From: Xanthobacteraceae bacterium
GTDB lineage: Bacteria > Pseudomonadota > Alphaproteobacteria > Rhizobiales > Xanthobacteraceae
Length of the DNA: 64,000 nucleotides
Direction of reading: 5' to 3'
Assembly: GCA_028290465.1 (NCBI GenBank)
Contig: JAQGJU010000143.1
Location: 62,001 to 126,000 of the forward strand
Shown: positions 1 to 8,975 of the stretch, one piece after another
Numbering within the stretch: the first letter of the stretch is position 1
Layout: each line of letters starts with the position of its first letter
Translations under genes and position numbers: made by a program
The notes under the pieces: generated by a model
What the model was told of the DNA's origin: nothing
Database searches by the model: none
Seen by the model: the letters and a program-made list of their open reading frames with translations, nothing else

Positions 1-1
1 G

Positions 2-1120
2 CTGTTCGCGCCGCCGCTCGCCAAGATCGGAGCTTCCTTTGGCGCGCCGGAATATTTCTCGTTGATGGTGCTCGGCCTGATCGCCGCCGTAGTGCTGGCG
101 CATGGCTCGGTGCTCAAGGCCATCGCGATGATCGTGCTTGGCCTGCTGCTCGGGCTGGTCGGCACCGACGGCAATAGCGGCGGCACCCGATTTACGTTCG
201 GCATCAACGAACTGACCGACGGTTTGGATTTTGCCGTGATGGCCATCGGTGTGTTCGGGCTGGGCGAGATCATCTCCAACCTGATGCAGCCGTCTGCCGA
301 ACGCTCGGTGCTGACTCAGAAGATTACGTCACTCTGGCCGACGCGCGACGATTTCCGCCGCGCCTGGCCGGCGGTGCTGCGCGGCACTGCGCTGGGCTCG
401 ATCCTGGGCATCCTGCCGGGCGGCGGCGCGGCGCTATCGTCGTTCGCGGCTTATGTGCTGGAGAAGAAAGTCTCGAAGACTCCGTCGCAATTTGGCAAGG
501 GCGCGGTCGAGGGCGTCGCCGGCCCGGAATCGGCCAACAATGCCGGCGCGCAGACCTCGTTCATTCCGATGCTGACGCTCGGCCTGCCCGGCAATGCCGT
601 GATGGCGTTGATGATCGGCGCGATGACGATCCACGGCATCCAGCCCGGCCCGCAGGTGATGACCGAACGGCCGGCGCTGTTCTGGGGCATGATCGCCTCG
701 ATGTGGGTCGGCAATCTGATGCTGGTCATCATCAACCTGCCGCTGATCGGCGTGTGGGTGCAGCTTCTCAAACTGCCTTACCGGTTCCTGTATCTATGCA
801 TCCTGCTGTTCTGCGCCATCGGCGTGTACACCATCAGCAACAGCGCCTCGGCCGTGATGATCGCCGCGTTCTTCGGCGTGTTCGGCTACATGTTCGCGCG
901 GTTGGAATGCGAGCCGGCCCCGATGGTGCTCGGCTTCGTGCTCGGCCCGCTGATGGAAGAGAATTTGCGCAAGGCGATGACGGTGTCGAGCGGCGACCCG
1001 ATGATCTTCTTCCAGCGGCCGATCAGCTTGGTGCTGCTGATTCTGGCGACGGTCCTGCTGATCATCGTGGCGATGCCAAACATCCGCTCCAAGCGCGAAG
1101 AGGCGTTCCAGGAGGGGTGA
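2..1120 (+). CDS. TctA family tripartite tricarboxylate transporter permease (C-terminal part)
   Basis: Large membrane subunit of a TctABC-type secondary transporter that takes up carboxylates with a periplasmic binding protein. The gene enters from the left edge: the frame is open from base 2, so only about 372 residues of a roughly 500-residue family are present. The family signatures are visible: GILPGGGAALSSF, the GVAGPESANNAGAQTS stretch, and PMLTLGLPGNAVMALMIGA, followed by several hydrophobic segments. The C-terminus is a short basic tail (RSKREEAFQEG). The tctB and binding-protein genes would lie upstream, outside the window. It converges on the minus-strand operon that ends at 1203. 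Substrate cannot be told from sequence. Confidence 0.9.
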   Translation: MFAPPLAKIGASFGAPEYFSLMVLGLIAAVVLAHGSVLKAIAMIVLGLLLGLVGTDGNSGGTRFTFGINELTDGLDFAVMAIGVFGLGEIISNLMQPSAERSVLTQKITSLWPTRDDFRRAWPAVLRGTALGSILGILPGGGAALSSFAAYVLEKKVSKTPSQFGKGAVEGVAGPESANNAGAQTSFIPMLTLGLPGNAVMALMIGAMTIHGIQPGPQVMTERPALFWGMIASMWVGNLMLVIINLPLIGVWVQLLKLPYRFLYLCILLFCAIGVYTISNSASAVMIAAFFGVFGYMFARLECEPAPMVLGFVLGPLMEENLRKAMTVSSGDPMIFFQRPISLVLLILATVLLIIVAMPNIRSKREEAFQEG

Positions 1121-1145
1121 GGCTCGTCAGAGCCCGCGGCTCTTT

Positions 1146-1173
1146 CCTTCTCCCCGTTCTTACGGGGAGAAGG
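1146..1173. terminator. Hairpin between convergent genes
   Basis: Perfect 12-bp stem (CCTTCTCCCCGT / ACGGGGAGAAGG) with a 4-base loop, sitting between the tctA stop at 1120 and the stop of the minus-strand gene at 1203. There is no T-run on either side, so it may act as a bidirectional barrier or mRNA 3' end rather than a classical terminator. The CTCCCC/GGGGAG core resembles the larger elements at 18783 and 49582. Confidence 0.5.
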
Positions 1174-1202
1174 TGCGCGCAGCATTCGCGGTACCTTCAG
1201 AA

Positions 1203-3548
1203 TCAGTTCGACTTCACGTGCAACGCCCGCCAAATCCGCTCCGCCGTCGCCGGCATTTCCAGCGTCGCGGCGGCTGCCTTGGGTAACGCATCCGCGATGG
1301 CGTTCATGATCGCGCACGGCGCCGCCGTGGTGCCGGCCTCGCCGGTGCCTTTGACGCCGAGCGGATTGGTGGTGCACGGCACCACCACCTGCGCGGTCTG
1401 GATCATCGGCATCACGTCGGCACGCGGCATCGCGTAATCCATGAACGAACCGGACAGCAATTGTCCGCTCTGCGGATCGTACACCACGGCTTCGGTCAGT
1501 GCCTGTCCAAGGCCTTGCGCGATGCCGCCATGGACCTGAGCTTCCAGGATGGTCTCGTCCAACACATTGCCGGCATCGCCGACCGCCACATAGGACACGA
1601 TCTCCAGTGTGCCGGTGTCGGGATCGATCTCGACTTCGGCGATGTGGCAGCCGTTCGGGAAGGTCGACGGCACCTTGGCGGCGCCGCGTGTGTTCATGCC
1701 CTCGCTGATCACCCCGGAGCGCACCAGTTCGCCGGCCCGCTCAGCCACTTCGAAGATCGAAATCTCGCGACCGGTATCGCCGACCTTGAACTGCCCGGCC
1801 GCATAGACGATGTCGGCCTCGTTGGCCTGCAGCAGCAGCGCGGCGACATGGCGGCCCTTCTCGATGGTGGCCTCGACCGTACGCACGATGGCGCTGCCGA
1901 CCATGAAGGCGGAGCGCGACGCGACCGCGCCGAAGCCCGGCACGTCGCGGATCGAATCGCCATGGGTGATTTCAATATCGGTCTCGGCAATGCCCAGGAG
2001 GTTGGCGGCGACGCGGCGGAACACGGTCTTGTGGCCCTGGCCCTGCGAGGTCGCGCCGATGCTGACCTGCATTTTTCGATCCGACGTGAACACGATGCCG
2101 GCGGCCTCGTCCGGCACCGCGCCGGCGATCTCCAGGAAGCAGCCAATGCCGAAACCGCGCAGCTTGCCGGCCTTGCGAGCCTGTTTGCGCCGCGCCGGAA
2201 AGCCGGCATGGTCGGCGCGGATCAGCGCCTGCTCGAAGATCGCTTTGAAATCGCCGCTGTCATACTGGCTGCCGAACGGCGTGGTGTACGGCATCTGGTC
2301 CGTGCCGATCAGGTTACGCCGACGCAGTTCGACCGGATCGATGCCAGTGACGGTGCCGGCGACATCGATCAGACGCTCCATCAGATAATTGGCTTCCGGC
2401 CGGCCAGCGCCGCGATACGGCCCGATTGGCACCGTGTTGGTCAGCAGGCAGCGGGTATGCACGCTGGCGCGCGGAATGTCGTAGACGCTTGGCAAGCAGC
2501 CGGAGACGTGCACGGTCGAGCAGAAGTGGCCAACACCCGTGACGTAAGCGCCGAGATTGGCCGTGCCCTCGATCCGCAATGCGAGAAACTTGCCGCGCCG
2601 GTTCAGCGCGAGTTCGGCGTGCCAATCCGAATCGCGGCCCTGGTTGTCGCTGACAAAGGCTTCGGAGCGCGTACATGCCCAGTGCACCGGACGGCCAAGT
2701 TGCTTGGCCGCATGCAGCAGCGCGATATATTCCGGATAGCCGGACGCCTTCATGCCGAAGCCGCCGCCGACATCCTCGTTGGTGACATGGAGCTGGTTCG
2801 GCTTCACGCCGAGCGCTTCGCTGACCTGGGCGCGCACGCCGGCGACGCCCTGCGTGCCGACGCGCAATTGATACATTTCCTTCGCGACGTCGTAGCTGGC
2901 CGACGCGACGCGCGGCTCCATGGTGGCCGCGACCAGACGCTGATTGACGATCTCGACGCGCGCGATGTGCACCGCCTCGTTGAAGATCTTCTCGATCGCG
3001 GCCTTGTTCTTGCCGTCCGGGTCGGCCGGGGCTTCCCAGTCGAACGCGATGTTACCAGACGCCTCGGGCCAGAGCTGCGCCGCCTCCGCCTTCGCGGCGT
3101 CGCGCGCTTCGACGACGGGGATCAGCGTCTCGTAATCGATCTGCACCAGTTCAGCCGCGTCCTCGGCGGCGGCGCGGGTCTGCGCGACGATCAGCGCGAC
3201 CGGTTCGCCGACATACATCGCGCGGTCTTCCGCCAGCACCGGGCGGTGCGGCCCATACACCATCTTGCCGCCGCGTCCCGGCATCGGATGCGGATGGGTG
3301 ACCGAATGATAATGCGTCGCAGCGAGATCGGCCGCAGTCAGCACCGCGAGCACACCGGGCGCCGCTTTGGCGGCTGACACATCGACGCTCACGATACGGG
3401 CGAAGGCATGCGGAGAGCGCAGGAACACGGCGAAAGCCGCGCCGTCCGGCCGAACATCATCGCCGTAGCGGCCGAGCCCGCGCACCAGCGCATCGTCCTC
3501 GACCCGGCCGGTCCAGGCCTCACGTTTGGCGACCATCGGTGCGTTCAT
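1203..3548 (-). CDS. Xanthine dehydrogenase/CO dehydrogenase-type molybdopterin-binding large subunit (CoxL-like, form II signature)
   Basis: Molybdenum hydroxylase catalytic subunit, 781 aa, normal length for the family. It starts with an a/b-hammerhead domain (about residues 20-130) followed by the two Mo-pterin-binding domains. Visible motifs: GGGFGMK at 261-267, PYRGAGR at 378-383 region (the form II type loop, not the AYRCSFR of true CO dehydrogenase), TSQGQGH, and GTGEAG at 734-739 with the catalytic Glu at 737. Start ATG at 3548 has GGGGGA seven bases upstream. It is the last gene of the minus-strand operon. The [2Fe-2S] small subunit and FAD medium subunit normally encoded beside it are absent here, so partners must come from elsewhere. 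Likely hydroxylates an N-heterocycle or aldehyde; substrate unknown. Confidence 0.88.
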   Translation of the reverse strand: MNAPMVAKREAWTGRVEDDALVRGLGRYGDDVRPDGAAFAVFLRSPHAFARIVSVDVSAAKAAPGVLAVLTAADLAATHYHSVTHPHPMPGRGGKMVYGPHRPVLAEDRAMYVGEPVALIVAQTRAAAEDAAELVQIDYETLIPVVEARDAAKAEAAQLWPEASGNIAFDWEAPADPDGKNKAAIEKIFNEAVHIARVEIVNQRLVAATMEPRVASASYDVAKEMYQLRVGTQGVAGVRAQVSEALGVKPNQLHVTNEDVGGGFGMKASGYPEYIALLHAAKQLGRPVHWACTRSEAFVSDNQGRDSDWHAELALNRRGKFLALRIEGTANLGAYVTGVGHFCSTVHVSGCLPSVYDIPRASVHTRCLLTNTVPIGPYRGAGRPEANYLMERLIDVAGTVTGIDPVELRRRNLIGTDQMPYTTPFGSQYDSGDFKAIFEQALIRADHAGFPARRKQARKAGKLRGFGIGCFLEIAGAVPDEAAGIVFTSDRKMQVSIGATSQGQGHKTVFRRVAANLLGIAETDIEITHGDSIRDVPGFGAVASRSAFMVGSAIVRTVEATIEKGRHVAALLLQANEADIVYAAGQFKVGDTGREISIFEVAERAGELVRSGVISEGMNTRGAAKVPSTFPNGCHIAEVEIDPDTGTLEIVSYVAVGDAGNVLDETILEAQVHGGIAQGLGQALTEAVVYDPQSGQLLSGSFMDYAMPRADVMPMIQTAQVVVPCTTNPLGVKGTGEAGTTAAPCAIMNAIADALPKAAAATLEMPATAERIWRALHVKSN

Positions 3549-3562
3549 GGATGTCCCCCGGC

Positions 3563-3589
3563 TAGCTGGCAGCTTCTTGTTACCAGCTA
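3563..3589. other. Intercistronic inverted repeat
   Basis: TAGCTGG (3563-3569) and CCAGCTA (3583-3589) form a 7-bp stem with a 13-base loop in the 60-base gap between the MmgE/PrpD stop and the start of the Mo-hydroxylase gene. It could be an mRNA processing site or partial attenuator inside the operon; no T-run follows. Confidence 0.35.
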
Positions 3590-3608
3590 TAGGCCAAGAG
3601 ACAACCGT

Positions 3609-4934
3609 TCAGACGAAGGCCTTCGGCTTCGGGTAAAGGCCCTCGATCTGTCCCACCAGATGAGCCACGGCCTCCGGCCCCCCGAGCGCGCCCGCGCAGG
3701 CCGCCAGCAGGCCGTCGGCGGCCGGGGCGCCGGCCGCATTCCCGACGAAGCGGCGGAATTTGGCTTCGAGGTCAGCCCCGGACAGCGGCCGGGTCGGCTC
3801 GCCCGGCACGGCCAGCACCAGCCGCTCATGCGTCGCCTCCGCGGTGCGGACCGTGATACGTGCCGGCCACGTCGTCGGATAATGCGCCAGCAGGGCTTCA
3901 TCGGCCGCGACCGTGACCTTGGCCATGAAGGCCTGCACGTCCTTCGACAGAGACGCCGGGGTCTGGCCGATATCATATTCGGCGTCCGGATCGCAGGCCG
4001 CGATAGCGAGATGATACGGCAGGCTCGTGAGGTACGAGGCGCGGTCGCCCGGTGTGACGCCATGGGCGGTCATTTTCAGATAGGGCGGCGGCACCGAGAC
4101 CTCGACCGATTGGATCTGCGCCGGCAGAACGCCGTCCGCCAAAATTTCCTTCAGCCCCTGCGTGGCCGCCATGGTCTGGCGCGCCGCGCACCACGGCTTG
4201 AACGCGGCTTCGTCGAGCGCGAAACTTTTTCCGAGACCGTTGGTGAATATTCCAAGGTTTGGCGTGATGCCGAAGGTGCCGTGCAGAAAGCCGCTTTCAA
4301 GCAGGTTTGTGTCCGATGTGAAACCGGCCTGCGCGGCCCTGGCCGCCACCAGCCCATTGCGGGCGGCCTGCGCGACCGCGAACCAGCGCGAGGTCGTCGT
4401 TGCATTGTGATGACCGACACCGGGCGCCGCGAAAGTCAGCGCCAGTGCCAGCGCATGCGCGGTCTGGCGCGCATCGAGGCCGAGCAGCCGTGAGGCCACC
4501 GCCGCGACGCCTAATGGCGCGCCGAAATAGGTCGGCCAGATGCCACGATAGATCACCTGCGGACCATCGATGGCACGACCCAGCCGCACCATGGCTTCGA
4601 TGCCGGCGAGAATAGCGTCGGCCAGCGCGTTGCCGTCGATATGACGTGCCGCCGCAAGTTTCAAGGCCGCCGGAATCACAATGCCACCGGGCGTGGTCGC
4701 CGCTGCCATATGAATGTTGTCGATCTCGCTGAGCCGTGCCAGCGCCGACGGCGTGCCAACATCGATGTCGTCGTGCGAACGGAACGCCAAGAGGGCTCGC
4801 CCCTCGGTCGTTGCCGCGCCAACCACCCAGGCACCGACCGTGTCGGTCAGATGCGCCTGAACGTTCGCGTGGGTGATGGAGGATGCGTGGATATCTCCCG
4901 CCAGAAAATTGGCGAGCATTTCAAGGGCCGTCAT
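3609..4934 (-). CDS. MmgE/PrpD family protein
   Basis: 441-aa member of the MmgE/PrpD fold family, whose characterised members are 2-methylcitrate dehydratase (PrpD) and cis-aconitate decarboxylase. The N-terminal helical domain is recognisable (DTVGAWVVGAATTEGRALL; AVASRLLGLDARQTAHALA), followed by the smaller C-terminal domain. The ATG overlaps the TGA of the upstream M24 gene as ATGA, giving translational coupling and fixing the start. No methylcitrate-cycle genes are nearby, so a role as a dehydratase or isomerase for a dicarboxylate-like intermediate of this catabolic operon is more likely than propionate metabolism. That role is inference. Confidence 0.85.
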   Translation of the reverse strand: MTALEMLANFLAGDIHASSITHANVQAHLTDTVGAWVVGAATTEGRALLAFRSHDDIDVGTPSALARLSEIDNIHMAAATTPGGIVIPAALKLAAARHIDGNALADAILAGIEAMVRLGRAIDGPQVIYRGIWPTYFGAPLGVAAVASRLLGLDARQTAHALALALTFAAPGVGHHNATTTSRWFAVAQAARNGLVAARAAQAGFTSDTNLLESGFLHGTFGITPNLGIFTNGLGKSFALDEAAFKPWCAARQTMAATQGLKEILADGVLPAQIQSVEVSVPPPYLKMTAHGVTPGDRASYLTSLPYHLAIAACDPDAEYDIGQTPASLSKDVQAFMAKVTVAADEALLAHYPTTWPARITVRTAEATHERLVLAVPGEPTRPLSGADLEAKFRRFVGNAAGAPAADGLLAACAGALGGPEAVAHLVGQIEGLYPKPKAFV

Positions 4935-6031
4935 GCCGCACTCCAGAACACATCGCAGCCGCTCTCGGTAATGGCCACCATCGCCGACACCATGGCCGAG
5001 CCCTGCTGCGGGTCCGACACCCCGGCGCGCAGCGACAACACCTCGCCGACGCCGAGCGGTTCGTCGAACGCCACATCCTGCTGCAACGCCAAGCCGATGC
5101 CGATCACCGACGGCGCCGTGACAGGATGCGGCCCGAAGGCCGGCATCGCGGTCGCGATTGTCTCATTGAGCGCGGCCGGCGTGACACCGGGCGCGACCTG
5201 CGCCAGCACTGCTTGCAACGCGGCCTCGGCCGCGATCAGCGGTCCATGCGGCCGGCCGCTCAGCATCGCAAAACCCTCGGCCCAATAGCCGGAGTGGCGC
5301 ACCGCGAGATACACCTGCAGCGGATCGACCGCCTGCGACACCGGAACATCGAACGGCAGCAACGTGCGGCCGCCATCCAGGCTGAACAGGCTGCGCACAT
5401 CTTGCGCGCCGCGGTGCCACGCGACATGTTCGGCGGCCAGCACCGCCGCGCTGACGCCCTGATCCTTAGCCTGCTGAAGCGCCGCGATGGCCTCGCCGAG
5501 AATGAGACTCGCTTCCTGGATCGCGGCGAGTTCGCGCGGGCTCTTGTGGCGCATCAGCGTCCGCACAATCGGCGTACCATCATCGACGCCGACATCCGGA
5601 CCGAGCGCCGCGACGATCTCGTTGTGCATCGCATATGGCATCGCATCGCCGCCGATCAGCATCAGGCCGCTGCCGCCCGGCAGGGTCGTATACCATTCGG
5701 CCGCCGTCTTAGCGGCGCTGCGCAGCGGCAGCAGATTGCCGACCCAGGTCAACGGTTTCGCGGCCGGAATCATGTTGATGCCGCCGCCGACCAGCAGCCG
5801 GGCATCGCCGTTGCGCGACAACAGCGCAATTCCGGGCTCCAGCTTCGGCGTGAAGTTTGTGAGATAAGCGAGCGCCGCATGATCGGCCGCGTCGCCATAC
5901 ACGATGGCGCCGCCGGCCTGCCAGTCGTCGCGCCACAGCGCGTCGAGCCGCGCCTTGAACTCCTCAAGCGGCATCTGCTGGTCGTCCCAATCGGCGGGAC
6001 CGATCAACAGCGTGGGGTGCATCGTCCGCAT
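4931..6031 (-). CDS. Degenerate M24 (creatinase/aminopeptidase P-like) protein, second copy
   Basis: 366 aa from the ATG at 6031, which is preceded by AGGG and lies 8 bases after the stop of the upstream M24 gene; longer starts would run into that gene. Creatinase-type N-terminal domain (to about residue 140), then a pita-bread domain. The metal ligands of M24 peptidases (Asp, Asp, His, Glu, Glu) are not visible: the region that should carry the first Asp reads VYLAVRHSGYWAEGF and the His-containing loop reads GIGLALQQD. It is therefore unlikely to be a metallopeptidase. Creatinase and some hydrolases in this fold also work without metal. Pairs with the next gene, perhaps as a heteromer. Function not assigned. 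Confidence 0.78.
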   Translation of the reverse strand: MRTMHPTLLIGPADWDDQQMPLEEFKARLDALWRDDWQAGGAIVYGDAADHAALAYLTNFTPKLEPGIALLSRNGDARLLVGGGINMIPAAKPLTWVGNLLPLRSAAKTAAEWYTTLPGGSGLMLIGGDAMPYAMHNEIVAALGPDVGVDDGTPIVRTLMRHKSPRELAAIQEASLILGEAIAALQQAKDQGVSAAVLAAEHVAWHRGAQDVRSLFSLDGGRTLLPFDVPVSQAVDPLQVYLAVRHSGYWAEGFAMLSGRPHGPLIAAEAALQAVLAQVAPGVTPAALNETIATAMPAFGPHPVTAPSVIGIGLALQQDVAFDEPLGVGEVLSLRAGVSDPQQGSAMVSAMVAITESGCDVFWSAA

Positions 6032-6039
6032 GTCGCGCC

Positions 6040-7137
6040 CTACAGCTTTATTTCGGCGAGCGTCGCGGTCTGTACCGTCAGCGGCACTGCGCCCTGCGCG
6101 GTCATCAGCACCGGTTCGCCGCATAGCAGATAGCCGGTCTCGGGCAGATACTGGTTCGGGTGGATCATGAACAGCATGTCCGGTTCCAGTATCGTCTGAT
6201 TGTCGAGCGCGACGTCGCCCGGCTCGATCGATCCGAATCCGAGGCCATGACCGCGCCGCCGGATATGCGGCGGATGGCAGAACTCACCATAGCCTTCAGC
6301 CTCCAGCACTTCGTTGATAGCCTGGCACACCCGCGCCATCGGCACGCCCGGCTGCGCCGCCTTGATGCCTTGATGCATCGCGTCGACGACCAACGCATAC
6401 TTGTTGCGAAATACCTCGCTGGCTTCGCCGACCACGATGGTGCGGCAGATCTGCACCAACTGCCCGCGATAGCTCGGCGTCAGTTCGACCACGATGATGT
6501 CGCCGGCCTGCAACCGCCGGCCATGCGAGGGCGCCACCGCTTTATTATGCGGCCCGGCACACATCAGCACGAAATTGTCTTCGGCGCCGAGCGACTTGGA
6601 GTGCCAGCGCAATTCGACGGCCAACTCGTCTTCGGTGACGCCGGGGCGCGCGATCTCCAGGAGACGCTGAAACCCAAGCTCGGCGATGCGCGTCGCCTCG
6701 CGGGCATGGGCGATCTCGGTGTCGGTCTTGCGCGCCGCGGCCACGAATACGGTGTCGTCGGCCGGCTTCGCATCCGGAACAAGCTGCGTGAGACGTTGCG
6801 CGATACCGAACGGCGCCGCCGCCAGCCCGACGCTGCCGGTGACACCATGGCCATCGAGCAGACCGGCCAAGCCGTCCACCACATCGCCGGCCGGGACCAC
6901 ATGTAAGCCCGGACGTGCTGCACGCGAAGCGTCCCAGGCCGGCGTCACCACCAGCGTCATGCGGCCGCCCCGTTCCAGCACCACCGCGCAGGGACCGAGC
7001 GACTTGAAGCCGGTCAGCACCAGCACCGGGTCCGGCTTCTCGATGAAGTGCGCGCCGTCATGCACCGCCACGATGCGGTCCAGTCCCTGCGCGTCCATGC
7101 GCCGGCGAATTTCGGTGAGGCGTTCCTCGAAGGTCAT
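6040..7137 (-). CDS. M24 family protein, creatinase-like, first copy
   Basis: 365 aa. N-terminal creatinase domain, then an M24 domain with the recognisable GHGLGFGSIEPG loop, which keeps the conserved His. Other metal positions look replaced: VVVELTPSYRGQLVQ where peptidases have two Asp, and FMIHPNQY where they have the Glu of the EP motif. This pattern suits a non-metal amidinohydrolase or hydrolase such as creatinase better than a proline dipeptidase. It lies between a binding-protein-like gene and a second, more degenerate M24 gene. With the ATP-dependent hydantoinase genes upstream, opening of a cyclic ureide followed by hydrolysis of the linear product is a plausible role (inference). 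Confidence 0.82.
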   Translation of the reverse strand: MTFEERLTEIRRRMDAQGLDRIVAVHDGAHFIEKPDPVLVLTGFKSLGPCAVVLERGGRMTLVVTPAWDASRAARPGLHVVPAGDVVDGLAGLLDGHGVTGSVGLAAAPFGIAQRLTQLVPDAKPADDTVFVAAARKTDTEIAHAREATRIAELGFQRLLEIARPGVTEDELAVELRWHSKSLGAEDNFVLMCAGPHNKAVAPSHGRRLQAGDIIVVELTPSYRGQLVQICRTIVVGEASEVFRNKYALVVDAMHQGIKAAQPGVPMARVCQAINEVLEAEGYGEFCHPPHIRRRGHGLGFGSIEPGDVALDNQTILEPDMLFMIHPNQYLPETGYLLCGEPVLMTAQGAVPLTVQTATLAEIKL

Positions 7138-7158
7138 AGCCAGAGTAAATCCCAGCGA

Positions 7159-8142
7159 TCAGAATTCCTCGTGCCCGGCGGCGTCGCCGAGATCGGTGTC
7201 GGCGAACAGTTCGTCGAGCGGCACGATTTTCTTAATCAAGCCCTGCTGATGCGCGTAGCGCTGCACCGTCTCCAGATTCTTGCGGTTCTGCGGCGTCAGG
7301 CCATAGGACCACGGGTCCTTGCCCAGAATGGCTTCCTGCTCCTCAAAGGCGGTGCGCACGAACGCCAATGGCACCATGCGCGGATTGGCAACGCGCTTGT
7401 ACGCCAATTGTTTCGAAGCCTCGAACGCCTTGACCAGATTGGTCGGAATCCACGGATACTTGTCGACGATCTCCTGTTTCACCGTCGTCACATGCATGAT
7501 CGGGAAGATGCCGGTCTGTCGGAAATAATCGAGCTCGACATTCTTGTAGTCGTCGAACAGGCGCGCGATCCGCTTGTCGCCTTCGACGAAGGGCTTCGGC
7601 AAGGTCGGCGAGATCATCGCCGGAATGTCGCCGTCGGCCAGCATGTCGCTCAGCGATTTCTTGGACGATTTCATCTCGATGCGCAGATCGGACGGCGGCG
7701 TGAACAGAATGTCTTCGGTGCGGTCGACCAGCCAGGTGATCGAGCGGTGCTTCAGTCCGTAGTGTTCCTCCAGAATACCGCGCATCCAGATATTGGAGGC
7801 AGGCTGGAAGTTGGTGCCGCCGACGATCTTGCCGTTGAGATCCTTTGGCTCCTTGATGCCAGCCGCCGTATTGATGAACACAAAACCATGACGAAACCGG
7901 CGATGCATGAAGACCGGGATTGCGGTGAGCGGCTCGCCTTGGTCGCGAATCATGTAATAGGCGCCGACATTTTCTTCGCAGACGTCGAATTCGTGCTTGC
8001 GGCCCATGCGCCAGTGGCGTTCGCGCGGCCCCATCTCGGTCAGGAATGTAAGGTCGAGCCCATCGGCCTGCACGGCACCTTCCTTGAAGGCCCGCACAAT
8101 ATCGTAATCGCCGCATGCCACCGTCAGTCGGACTTTTGCCAT
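7159..8142 (-). CDS. Periplasmic-binding-fold protein related to 4,5-dihydroxyphthalate decarboxylase
   Basis: 327 aa from the ATG at 8142, which has an AAAGGA site ten bases upstream; the open frame extends further 5' but runs into the permease gene. The sequence matches the family that includes 4,5-dihydroxyphthalate decarboxylase and NMT1-like ABC binding proteins (start KVRLTVACGDYD; ...DVCEENVGAYY...; FPIMHVTTVKQEIVDKYPW). No signal peptide is visible, which favours a cytoplasmic decarboxylase-like enzyme over a transport protein. It directly follows two ABC permeases, so either reading is possible. No other phthalate genes are present. Confidence 0.72.
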   Translation of the reverse strand: MAKVRLTVACGDYDIVRAFKEGAVQADGLDLTFLTEMGPRERHWRMGRKHEFDVCEENVGAYYMIRDQGEPLTAIPVFMHRRFRHGFVFINTAAGIKEPKDLNGKIVGGTNFQPASNIWMRGILEEHYGLKHRSITWLVDRTEDILFTPPSDLRIEMKSSKKSLSDMLADGDIPAMISPTLPKPFVEGDKRIARLFDDYKNVELDYFRQTGIFPIMHVTTVKQEIVDKYPWIPTNLVKAFEASKQLAYKRVANPRMVPLAFVRTAFEEQEAILGKDPWSYGLTPQNRKNLETVQRYAHQQGLIKKIVPLDELFADTDLGDAAGHEEF

Positions 8143-8162
8143 TTGTTGTTTTTCCTTTGCCG

Positions 8163-8975
8163 TCAGTCCCGCCAGCGGGCGAAATGCACTTCGGCGCGGC
8201 GCACCACTTCGTTCAGCACGATCGCCATCGCGGCCAGCATCGCAACCAGACCGAGCAGCTTGGTCGGATCGAAGTTCTGCGTGAACACGCTGGTGAAATA
8301 ACCGATGCCGGCGGTCGAGACATAGAGTTCGGCCAGCAGCACGCCGAGCAGCACGCCGGTCATGCCGAGCCGCATGCCGGAGAAGAAGCTCGGAATCATG
8401 TGCGGATAGATCACGTAGCGCAGAATTTGCCAACGGCTGGCGCCCATCGAGCGCGCGCTGACCATCAGGATCGGCTTGATGTTCTGCACTCCGGCGACCA
8501 CCGCCATCATGATGGGGAACATGCCATGGGTGACGCCGAACGCGATCTTCGAGGCCGCTCCGATGCCGAAATACAGGATAAAGATCGGCAGGATGGTGAT
8601 CTGCGGAATGCCGTAGAGCAGCAGGATGATCGGCATGAAACTGCGGTTACCGAACTTGCTCAGGCCGACCGCAAGCCCCACCACTACCCCGATGACCACC
8701 GCGATCGAGAACGCAATGGCGAGTTCGAAGAACGTAAGGCGCAGAGCGGCCGGCACGCCGCGCGTCGCCAACACGTCGTCGAATGCGAACAGCACTTTTG
8801 ACGGCGGCGCGAGAAACATCGGATCGACGAACCAGCGCGCGGCGATTTCCCACGCCACGAACAGCAGCAGCACGACGCCGAGCCGCGCGACACCCGGATG
8901 GCGCAGCATGTAACGCTTCAACCGAAGGACAATCCCGGGAGACGGTGCGGATATCTGTTGCGTAGTCGCGCTCAT
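8163..8975 (-). CDS. ABC transporter permease (NitT/TauT/SsuC type)
   Basis: 270-aa inner-membrane permease with six hydrophobic segments and the cytoplasmic EAA loop SARSMGASRWQILRYVIYPH that contacts the ATPase. Start ATG at 8975 overlaps the TGA of the preceding permease (ATGA), which settles the start. The first 20 residues are polar. Together with the next upstream permease and the ATPase it forms a heteromeric importer of the aliphatic sulfonate/thiamine-pyrimidine class. The ligand is unknown but presumably is the substrate of the hydantoinase operon. Confidence 0.88.
   Translation of the reverse strand: MSATTQQISAPSPGIVLRLKRYMLRHPGVARLGVVLLLFVAWEIAARWFVDPMFLAPPSKVLFAFDDVLATRGVPAALRLTFFELAIAFSIAVVIGVVVGLAVGLSKFGNRSFMPIILLLYGIPQITILPIFILYFGIGAASKIAFGVTHGMFPIMMAVVAGVQNIKPILMVSARSMGASRWQILRYVIYPHMIPSFFSGMRLGMTGVLLGVLLAELYVSTAGIGYFTSVFTQNFDPTKLLGLVAMLAAMAIVLNEVVRRAEVHFARWRD

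Noticed and set aside
1461-3377. 638-residue open frame on the plus strand
   Set aside because: It is antisense to the Mo-hydroxylase gene, has Arg/His/Asp-rich composition with no family motif, and results from high GC at third positions.
7159-8433. Longer start for the decarboxylase-like gene
   Set aside because: The extra 97 residues overlap the permease gene, have shadow composition, and a good ribosome-binding site precedes the ATG at 8142.
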